Shown: positions 56,620 through 64,000 of the stretch, one piece after another
How the letters are laid out: each line of letters begins with the position of its first letter
Numbering within the stretch: position 1 is the stretch's first letter
DNA from: Mesotaenium endlicherianum
Lineage: Eukaryota; Streptophyta; Zygnematophyceae; Zygnematales; Mesotaeniaceae
NCBI GenBank assembly: GCA_009602735.1
Contig: WELA01010568.1
Span: forward strand, 235,445-299,444
Length of the DNA: 64,000 nt
Direction of reading: 5' to 3'
Position numbers and translations under genes: made by a program
The notes under the pieces: generated by a model
Told to the model about the DNA's origin: nothing
Seen by the model: only the letters and a program-made list of their open reading frames with translations
Databases searched by the model: none

Positions 56620-59600
56620 ATGGGTCCTGCTGAACTGGATTCACTATGCATGCCTGACAAACAGATAAAGGAGACCATCAGTAATATAGACGTCCAGAGA
56701 GTGCACACTCTGGATGCTCTTGTTCCACCTGATGTCCAACATTTCTTTGCTACGTCAGGAGAACAATGCGAAAGTCAGGAAAAGACAGTCCCCCCTATCC
56801 TACTGCATTGCATGATTGCAGGTAGGAAGGTGAGGGCATTTGTTGACGGAGGGGCGTCACATACTTTTATTCACAAGGACTTAGTTAAGCGGCTAAGGCT
56901 GCCTACTGTCACCCAAGGGAATAGAAAAATATTCCTTGGAGATGCCTCAAGTATCCCGGGAGGAGTTATAACCAAGCCTATTGAGGTCCAGTTAGGTTCT
57001 GGCATTGCAGTTCTAACTGAAACGCTTACATTTGAGGTACTCAACACTGGCTTTTATGATCTCGTGCTAGGCAGGTCCTGGCTTAATAGACATCAAGCTG
57101 AAGTGTGTTGGAGCAGAGGTACAGTTAAAGTGAGAGGAGCCAGTGATGGGCAGACTGACTTGGCACCCACCAGTGCTCTTCCTCTTGTCCTGTGTGGATG
57201 GCAAATGAAGGAAAAGAAGAGGCTTCCAGAAGGATGCAAGTTGCTGAATGCAATGGAGTTCGTCAAAAGCTGGAACCAGAAGGAAGACAGAATGTTCTGT
57301 CTGCTGCTAAGAGAGGTACCTCCTCAACCTGAAGAAGTGGTTGAGAAAAAGGTAAGCCCTCCGGAGCACCCTACTGCTGCAAAAATTGTTGCTCAGTACA
57401 CTGATGTATTTAATATGCCTCCAGGACTACCCCCTAAGAGGGAAGTAGATCATAGGATTGATCTATTACCTGGGAGTCAGCCACCTTGGCAACGCACGTA
57501 TGGCTTGTCTTATGTGGAGAGCGAGGAGTTGAAAACACAGATTGCAGAGCTTGAGGAAAATGGTTATATTTCTCCCAGTAAATCACCTTACGGCGCACCC
57601 ATCCTATTTGTTAAGAAAAAGGATGGCAGTATGCGGATGTGTGTGGATTACAGAGCCCTGAACAGAATTACAGTAAAGAACAAGTATGCTTTACCCAGAA
57701 TCGAGGACTTGCTTGATACCCTGTCTGGCGCTAAGGTGTTCAGTAAGATAGATCTCAAGAGTGGTTATCATCAAATCAGAATTGCTGAGGGGGATGAACA
57801 CAAGACTGCTTTCCGCACACGTTATGGACACTATGAGTTCAACGTGATGCCATTTGGACTGACTAATGCTCCTGCTACCTTTATGGGTGCTATGAATGAC
57901 ATTTTCAGACCTTATTTGGATAAGTTTGTGCAAGTTTTCCTGGATGATATTTTAATTTTCTCTAAAGATGAAGCTCAGCACACTGAACACTTAAAGAAAG
58001 TGCTGGACACTCTGCGGAAAAATCACTTGTATGCTAAAATGAGCAAGTGTGATTTCTTTAAGGAAAGTATTGAATTCTTAGGCCACGTTGTCAGTAAAGA
58101 GGGCATCAGTGTGGATCCTAAGAAAGTCCAGACCATAAGGGACTGGCCAGTACCACAGTCTGTCTCTGAAGTTAGATCCTTCCTCGGGTTGGCTAACTAC
58201 TATAGGAGATTTATTGAGAATTATTCCACAAAGGCCAGTAAACTGACTGACCTTACTAAGAAAGACATCGGGTATGTGTGGGGGGAAGAGCAGCAGGCTG
58301 CCTTCCAGACCCTTAAAGATGCCCTTTGTTCTGCCCCAGTGCTAGCCGTGTATGACCCCAGCAAACCGGTGCAGGTGGTTACTGATGCCTCTGATTTTGC
58401 CATGGGTGCTATTTTGTTGCAGCCTGCTGACAAAACCACAAAGGATGGTAAGGTACGGCAGGAGTGGCATCCTGTGTTGTATGAGTCTATGAAATTTAAT
58501 CCAGCGGAGATTAATTACTCAGTGCATGATAAAGAGCTGCTAGCTATCATTCATGTACTCAAACAGTGGAGAGCATACTTACATGGTAAAGCTTTTAAGG
58601 TGATTACAGATCATCTAGCTCTGACCCACTTTCAGAAGAAGTCCAAGCTGTCGAGGAGGGAGAACCGCTGGAGCCAGATGCTGGAGCAGTTCCAAGTCCA
58701 GATCGACTACAAACCAGGGAAGTTGAATCCTGCTGATGCACTCTCTAGAAGACCTGACTTGCAAGAAAGGAACTTTAGTCAGCATGCTGTAGATAAAGTC
58801 CTGTGTGCACTCACTTCACTAAAGGTGAAAAAGTCCTTCCTTGAACAACTTAGGAAAGCCTACCTTTCTGACCCAACATTTGAGCCCAGCCCCACTACTG
58901 GTGTGTGTCGTGCTACTGCACTCGGGTATAAGCTCAAGGGAGGGGTCTGGGTGACTGAAACCACTTCAGGCAGGCTGAAGCTGGTCATTCCTAATAACTT
59001 GGAAATAAGGTCTCTCTTACTGAGTCAAGCTCATGACAGTCTCCTGGGTGGACATTTGGGGCAGGCCAAAACTGTTGGCAAACTGGCAAAACATTATCAT
59101 TGGGAGGGGTTACCCCGGGAGGTCTTGAAATATGTCAAGTCCTGTGACCAGTGTCAGAGAAATAAGTCTCGGCACACACCACCCGGAGGTCTCTTGCAAC
59201 CGCTACCCATCCCAGCGGGACGCTGGGAAACTATATCCATGGACTGGGTGGTCTCACTACCAAGAACTGCCAACGGGCATGATTCAATACTGGTAGTCGT
59301 GGATAAACTGACAAAAATGGTCATTTTTATCCCCACAACTGTCAAAGTGACTGCACTCGAAACAGCGAGACAGTTTTACAACCATGTAGTATGCCAACAT
59401 GGGCTCCCTTCTAATATCATCTCAGACAGAGACTCAAAATTCACCTCTAAGTTCTGGAGAGCTTTAATGGGGTTAATGGGAGTCAAACAGCTGCTCAGCA
59501 CAGCAAACCACCCTCAGACTGATGGGCAGACTGAAAGAACTAACCGAGTTCTGCAGGAGGTGCTGAGAGCATATATTAACCAAAAACAAGATAATTGGGA

Positions 59601-60336
59601 TGACCTGTTGCCTCAAATTCAGTTTGCGGTCAACAGTGCGGTGCACGCGTCAACGGGCAAAACTCCTTTTGAACTCAGCCTGGGTAGAGTCCCTAAGTCT
59701 CCTCTAGATGTGCTAGGGGAATCTTTAACTCACCCTGAAGGGATTGACAACCCGGTCTCCCTCCAGTTAACTCAGGAGTTTGCTGACACCCTGTCAGAAG
59801 TCCAACGAAACTTGCACACGGCCCAAGAAAACCAACAAAAATACGCTAATCAACACCGTCGGGAACTGACATTTTCCAAGGGGGATTTAGTCAAACTGCA
59901 TTCTCAGCACCTGTACCTCCCTGGTGTGGTCAAGAAAAAGCTTGGCCCTGTCTGGGTCGGTCCATATTCGGTGGTCCGTCGTGTCGGTCAGAATGCTTAC
60001 AAACTGAACATGTCAGCTGAATACAAGGGGCACCCGGTCTTTAATGTCTCCTTCCTGGAACCGTACATCAAAGGTGATACACTGTTCACAGGTCGGTTCC
60101 CTGTCCAACCGGGACCGGTCCCCGCTGTCCGGGACGGCGACCCTGAGGAATATGAGGTCGATGAGATTTTAGACGCTCGCTCGGTCCGTCGATCGTCTAA
60201 ATATGTCATGAAATACCTCATTCGATGGAAGGGTTACGATGCCTCTGGGGACACTTGGGAGTTTAAGGACCACTTGACCAATGCCAAAGGGGCGTTGACA
60301 CGGTTCCACCTTCGGGCCGCTGGAGTCCCTCCATAA
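56620..60336 (+). CDS. Pol of chromovirus copy 2 (PR-RT-RH-IN-chromodomain)
   Basis: 1,238 codons from the ATG at 56620; the frame is open further upstream in -1 to gag. Order by residue: retropepsin about 60-180 (DGGASHTF), reverse transcriptase about 320-490 ([39 protein letters not shown] at 440), RNase H about 580-700 ([11 protein letters not shown]), and integrase zinc finger H-H-C-C about 803-849 (CDQCQRNK). The integrase core about 867-1030 carries the D,D,E residues ([24 protein letters not shown]). The GPY/F module is near 1107 ([12 protein letters not shown]). The chromodomain at about 1175-1215 ([16 protein letters not shown]) places it in the chromovirus branch of Ty3/Gypsy, where it guides integration to marked chromatin. 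Confidence 0.96.
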   Translation: MGPAELDSLCMPDKQIKETISNIDVQRVHTLDALVPPDVQHFFATSGEQCESQEKTVPPILLHCMIAGRKVRAFVDGGASHTFIHKDLVKRLRLPTVTQGNRKIFLGDASSIPGGVITKPIEVQLGSGIAVLTETLTFEVLNTGFYDLVLGRSWLNRHQAEVCWSRGTVKVRGASDGQTDLAPTSALPLVLCGWQMKEKKRLPEGCKLLNAMEFVKSWNQKEDRMFCLLLREVPPQPEEVVEKKVSPPEHPTAAKIVAQYTDVFNMPPGLPPKREVDHRIDLLPGSQPPWQRTYGLSYVESEELKTQIAELEENGYISPSKSPYGAPILFVKKKDGSMRMCVDYRALNRITVKNKYALPRIEDLLDTLSGAKVFSKIDLKSGYHQIRIAEGDEHKTAFRTRYGHYEFNVMPFGLTNAPATFMGAMNDIFRPYLDKFVQVFLDDILIFSKDEAQHTEHLKKVLDTLRKNHLYAKMSKCDFFKESIEFLGHVVSKEGISVDPKKVQTIRDWPVPQSVSEVRSFLGLANYYRRFIENYSTKASKLTDLTKKDIGYVWGEEQQAAFQTLKDALCSAPVLAVYDPSKPVQVVTDASDFAMGAILLQPADKTTKDGKVRQEWHPVLYESMKFNPAEINYSVHDKELLAIIHVLKQWRAYLHGKAFKVITDHLALTHFQKKSKLSRRENRWSQMLEQFQVQIDYKPGKLNPADALSRRPDLQERNFSQHAVDKVLCALTSLKVKKSFLEQLRKAYLSDPTFEPSPTTGVCRATALGYKLKGGVWVTETTSGRLKLVIPNNLEIRSLLLSQAHDSLLGGHLGQAKTVGKLAKHYHWEGLPREVLKYVKSCDQCQRNKSRHTPPGGLLQPLPIPAGRWETISMDWVVSLPRTANGHDSILVVVDKLTKMVIFIPTTVKVTALETARQFYNHVVCQHGLPSNIISDRDSKFTSKFWRALMGLMGVKQLLSTANHPQTDGQTERTNRVLQEVLRAYINQKQDNWDDLLPQIQFAVNSAVHASTGKTPFELSLGRVPKSPLDVLGESLTHPEGIDNPVSLQLTQEFADTLSEVQRNLHTAQENQQKYANQHRRELTFSKGDLVKLHSQHLYLPGVVKKKLGPVWVGPYSVVRRVGQNAYKLNMSAEYKGHPVFNVSFLEPYIKGDTLFTGRFPVQPGPVPAVRDGDPEEYEVDEILDARSVRRSSKYVMKYLIRWKGYDASGDTWEFKDHLTNAKGALTRFHLRAAGVPP

Positions 60337-60385
60337 CTGTCATTTCAGTTGACACGGGAAGGTGACAGGCGGTCCTGTCTCCATT

Positions 60386-60399
60386 TAAGTTGGAGGGGA
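60386..60399 (+). other. Polypurine-tract-like motif after pol
   Basis: TAAGTTGGAGGGGA lies 50 bases after the pol stop but is not followed by an LTR. The same core stands before the LTR at 5258 in the derivative. It is therefore an internal copy, since the additional ORF follows it. Confidence 0.65.
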
Positions 60400-60594
60400 A
60401 AATATATGACAGTTAGTGAGCGAGAGCGATAAAAACACACTCATACGTTTATGTGTAGCGCATCGCAACTACGTCAACTTTTAGCAATCATCCTGTAAGG
60501 TAAACAGCAGCGAAGCCACTATACTAAATACTAACATACTTCCTGCAATCCCTATGACAAAGGTCCATATCCTACTAACTTGTGCCCTGGTTAC

Positions 60595-61075
60595 ATGTGC
60601 AGGATGGCGCCCACCACACAAAAGGAGGACAGAAAGCGCAAGGCAGAAGAAGCCAGGAGGACAATGGAGCAATACCAGAAGGAGCTGGCGGCGACGTCCC
60701 TCACCAGGAGAGAACAAGAAAGGGTCCGCAAACAACAAGAGGCGGCAGAAGAGGCACAGAGGAAGAAGGATCAGGAAGCGGAAAACCTCAGGAAGGCTGA
60801 GGAGGAGAGACAGAAGAAACAGCAAGAAGAAGCGGCAGCGGCAGAAGAGGAGAAAAGAAAAAAGATTGAAGCGGACAGACAGAAGAGCTTGGCCACTTAC
60901 AGGTATACTGTGGTGGGTGGTCAAAACTTCGATAACCTGAAGGAGGCATTGCTGGCAGCCCAGGAGATCAACAGGCTGGAACAGACAACACTGCTATAGA
61001 GGGAAGGAGCTGCAGCACTGAATAGGTACATCGAGACACACACTGGTGTGGTCCTCTACGAGGATTATGCCAAGA
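60595..61075 (+). pseudogene. Additional ORF (ORF3) of chromovirus copy 2, incomplete
   Basis: Starts MCRMAPTTQK or, better aligned, MAPTTQK at 60604. About 100 residues of Lys/Glu/Gln-rich coiled coil are followed by TYRYTVVGGQNFDNLKEALL and further homology to the 500-codon ORF at 5518-7020 up to the break at about 61075. Product unknown; same position after pol as in the derivative. Confidence 0.78.
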
Positions 61076-61800
61076 TGGTGGGTGCAGCGTCATCTGGAAT
61101 TTCTCTAGGCGCTGGAACACTTGTTCCAAGTGCTCCAGGTGCTCCTCTATGGACTTGCTGAATACCACTACCTCATCAATGTATGGTTTTGCAAAATCCA
61201 GCCCCTCCAGCACTTTATCCATAGTCCTCTGAAAGATGGCTGGGGCATTTTTCAGTCCAAGCGGCATTACCGTCTATTGCCAAAGTTCCCTTTGGGCCCA
61301 GAAAGCGGTGTTACCTCGATCTTTTGTTTTCATAGGGATCTGGTTGAACCCTTGGCGTAGATCGATGATGCTGAACACCTTCCCGGTGGTAGCAATTGCA
61401 AAAATCCGCTCTGGTGTAGGCATCATATAGCTGTCTGGCTCCGTGTGAAGGTTCAGTCGTCTGTAGTCTCCACACATACGAGTGGCTGTATAATTGCCAT
61501 CCTCATCCTTCTTGGCAACAACTACCGTGGGAGCTCCATGTATTGAGGTTGATTTCTTGATCATGCTGAGCTTGTGCAGCTCCTGGCATGTTTTCTCCAC
61601 ACAGTCCCATTCGGTCTGACTGAGCTTATGCGGCCCAAGTCTGACTGGGTTATCAGTAGTTAGTGTGATCTCACACACGCTGGCAATGGTTCTACCAATC
61701 TCCACTTTGGTAAAAGCAAACACCTTGCGGTGCTTCTTCAGCAGCCTTACTACTTGTGCTCTCTGTTGAGCTGAGACCATGTTTCCAATGGTGAAAACCT
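61076..61800 (-). pseudogene. Reverse transcriptase region of the right-edge Gypsy piece
   Basis: Motifs on the minus strand: GAPTVVVAKKDEDG, RMCGDYRRLN, FSIIDLRQGFNQIPM, MPLGLKNAPAIFQRTMDKV and the following VVVFSKS strand. These are Ty3/Gypsy-type RT motifs but clearly different from the chromovirus RT. Fossil. Confidence 0.88.
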
Positions 61801-63750
61801 TAGTTGCTGGCTGCTTTTCCCCAACACAGGCATCCAGTAGTTGCTACTCTTTGGGTCCGGGTGGGGGCTTTCTGCCCTCATCCTGGCCTTCAGGCTTTTC
61901 TGCCTGATTGTTAGGGGGTGGAGTGGCAGGCTTTGCAGCTTGCTCCTCCGCTATCTCAGGCTTGGCGGCCTGCTTCTTAGGCCTCTTACTTTTCCCGATA
62001 GATTGTCGCCTTTCTGGTTGCGTGGTGTAGGTCAGGCGCCTCCGGATAGACTACCTCAAGAATCTTTTCTTCATCGGCCGCAGTCCAGCTGGTCCTTGTT
62101 CCTCCTTCTTCCCGTGGTGGGGGTTGGTTTGGCAAAGGCCACCCTGCTGGATTTGCTCTGGAGTCGATTGTCCAACCCCATTCCCGCTCAACAATAGCTA
62201 TGCGCGCAACGGTTGTGCCAAACTCCTCCCTGGCTGGTGGCGTAACCGTCCATGCTTGTGTCATAGTCTGTGATCTTTGGGCCGCAGCTAGTTGTGCGTA
62301 TACAGCATTTTTTGCTGTCAAGCGGCTTATGGTGCTTCTTAGCTCTGCCAGTTCCCTTTTTGACATTGCAGGTGTCCTAGGAGCTGAACTGTCCTTCTCC
62401 CATGTTCCAGTGGATGAGGAATGCACATGGGAATGTGAATTCCCAAAGTCATGGCTTTGCGAATTAAGCCATCCTCTCCCTCTCTCTGCAAAATCTCTAA
62501 GATAGGTTGCGGAGGAGGAGTCGTGGTTCCTTTCGAAACCCCTTCTCTCTGAGTTGTTCCCCTGTACTTGAAGTAACGCATTTGCATCCGCCTGAAAGGT
62601 GCATTCCCTTCCCGGGCAGCCTTTCTTGGTCTGCTTGCGCGTCCGTGAGGATTTCCTTGTGTTGGTTCCACCTTAGCGGTGCAGGCAACCACTTCCTGCG
62701 GCTGTTGTAGCTGATGTGGGGTAGATTCTGGTGCTGGCAGACTGGCGGTTGGAGAGCTGGATGTAGGCGACCTTAGATCGTTGTAAAGATCGGCCGGGCT
62801 GGGTCCTTCCATCATCAATTGGTCCTTCACCCAGTCATCCGTTCTGAGTTCTTGTAGCTCCAATATATCCAATTCTGGGGTAGGAAAACGTGCTTCCTGA
62901 ATCTCCTCTTCATTGGTGACTGACGGCAGGTCAAACCCTGGTAGGTCTGGCATCTTTGCCTCATCTTCAACTGATTTCTCCGCTTCGGGTGGTGGCATTT
63001 TTCCTTCATTATCGGTGTTGAGCTTTGCCAAGTTGACGATGGCTGATTGCAGAGCGCTTGCCGCCTTAGCCACTTCCCGTTCCTTGTGTTGTTGGGCTCC
63101 TGCGTCCAGCAGCTGCTCCATGATTTGCCTTGCAATGTATTCAGCTGTTTGACTAGTTGAACCCTGCTGTTGCCCCTTAGCGGCTCTGGGCTCATCAAGG
63201 CAGGTGTTGTAGACAGTTTCTTGTCCAACTCCTCCTGGCGTTCTTTGAATATTACTTCGAGACATATGGTCTTTGCAGACCCTCAAGAATCTCTTGAGTT
63301 CTGGCTACTCTCTTCGGCCCATTCACCAAGATTGCACTGGCGTTCTTGCTAATAGTCTCCGTGCCCAGCTGCCCTTGGGCTGAGGGGGGTATCATACCCT
63401 GACTTGGCCTCTTCTGGAGTCTCTTCACGTATTGATGTCGTTGTTCCGGGAGGTGAGCTCCCAAAAATCTGGCTGTGAGTGGCGTTTCTCACTGATATTA
63501 GGGTGCCATGCGTATCGTCCTCCACTCCTGGTAGCGGTGCTGCTTGCTCAGGTGCCTGATCCCTCATGGGTGTATCCTCTCTTTCCAGAGGTGCTTGTAA
63601 TTCATTGGTCCGATCATCAATCCGGTCCAATAGCTCCTGACATCTCATCAGTTCTGCCATCCTATCTCCCCTGTATGCCCTGTTTACAGCGGCTTCCGCT
63701 GCGTCTCTTTGCACCCAGTATGCTTCTTAATGCTGATGTGCCGTTCTGAT
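61801..63750 (-). pseudogene. Linker/unknown coding region of the right-edge Gypsy piece
   Basis: Several minus-strand frames rich in Pro, Glu, Gln and Ser. Recognisable only as disordered protein, with one better-ordered stretch around EREWGWTIDSRANPAGWPL. No zinc knuckle or protease motif was seen. It could be the linker between DNMT and RT or, less likely, a diverged Gag. Confidence 0.5.
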
Positions 63751-63753
63751 AGC

Positions 63754-64000
63754 CCTCTAGTCAGATGTTGACACCACATTGATCCCAATTGTTACTAGTC
63801 TTGGTCTCGGCATAGGCTTGTCAGTAAAGGTCAACTGTTGCCATGTCATGATTGTTTCCACCAACCAAGTCATAGAGTGCTGCCCGATCATGTTGTCGAA
63901 AATCTTTGCAACCTCATCTGATCCTACAACACCAACTATATGTCGAGCTATGTTGTCGGGTACTCCCAGGCATTTGCCCTTTTCCACCGCGGTGGGCTCT
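63754..64000 (-). pseudogene. Probable C-terminal motifs of a C5 cytosine methyltransferase
   Basis: The minus strand encodes a stretch with EKGKCLGVPDNI, which fits motif IX (E..R..GFPD), and about 25 residues later DNMIGQHSMTWLVETIM, which fits motif X (Y..IGNAVP..L...I). The spacing and order agree with the DNMT family, but the rest lies outside the window, so the call rests on two motifs. Confidence 0.5.

Larger units (their letters stand above)
54319..61075 (+). mobile_element. Ty3/Gypsy chromovirus, copy 2 (gag and pol frames open)
   Basis: 5' LTR (54319-55038), primer binding site (55040-55051), gag (55073-56551), pol with chromodomain (56620-60336), a polypurine-like motif (60386-60399) and an additional ORF (60595 onward). 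At about 61075 it stops against a minus-strand element, and no 3' LTR of this copy is in the window. Gag and pol look whole; the additional ORF and the 3' end do not. It is nearly identical to copy 1, which suggests recent activity of the family. It inserted into the DNMT-type element. Confidence 0.93.
61076..64000 (-). mobile_element. Ty3/Gypsy piece with RT and probable DNMT end, runs off right edge
   Basis: On the minus strand, from the right edge: a segment resembling the last motifs of a C5 methyltransferase (64000-63754), about 1.9 kb of coding-like but low-complexity linker, and a Gypsy reverse transcriptase (about 61800-61076). It ends in mid-RT at the junction with chromovirus copy 2. 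The order DNMT, linker, RT is what would follow gag-protease-DNMT of 49789-54318, so this is probably another copy of the same kind of element, in opposite orientation. Broken in several places. Confidence 0.7.

Noticed and set aside
1-64000. tRNA, rRNA or CRISPR arrays
   Set aside because: No cloverleaf-like gene, rRNA block or regularly spaced repeat array was noticed by eye; a tRNA scan would be the decisive test.

Overview
The window reads as nuclear DNA of a streptophyte, most likely a charophyte alga. Host genes are cut into many short exons with GT..AG introns of a few hundred bases. The helicase genes resemble plant FORGETTER1/strawberry notch. The flanks are packed with Ty3/Gypsy elements, including a type that carries a cytosine DNA methyltransferase (DNMT), which has been reported from charophyte algae. 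The species call is inference; a Chara-like genome would fit.

Layout. Bases 1-8651 are a nest of Gypsy elements on the minus strand. A DNMT-type element (pieces 7498-8651 and 4606-4817) was hit by a shortened chromovirus derivative (4823-7492, with a 5-bp target duplication) and then by a larger chromovirus copy (1-4605, cut by the window edge). Bases 10347-11897 hold an intronless ankyrin-repeat gene. Bases 12999-25473 and 28437-40793 (both minus) are two tandem paralogues of a strawberry-notch-type helicase, each with about 31 exons, including a conserved 9-nt microexon. Bases 43001-48678 (minus) are a ten-exon gene of the acid lipase family whose nucleophile serine is replaced by asparagine. 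A remnant of a second lipase copy sits at 27799-27913 beside an 81-N assembly gap, so the duplicated unit was probably helicase plus lipase. Bases 49789-54318 (plus) are the 5' part of a DNMT-bearing Gypsy element (gag, protease, N-terminal half of a DNMT). It is interrupted at 54319 by a chromovirus whose gag and pol frames are open and which carries an extra ORF after pol. That copy breaks off at about 61075 against a minus-strand Gypsy piece (61076-64000) with reverse transcriptase and, at the edge, what looks like the C-terminal half of a DNMT.

How it fits together. The host block (about 10-49 kb) is bounded on both sides by the same two element families in opposite orientation, all pointing away from it on the left and towards the right edge on the right. 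The helicases would act in the nucleus on chromatin or transcription (by family). The lipase-fold protein has a signal peptide and would be secreted or vacuolar. The two show no functional link beyond joint duplication. Element boundaries, exon boundaries and motifs were read by eye from the sequence; no database search was run.
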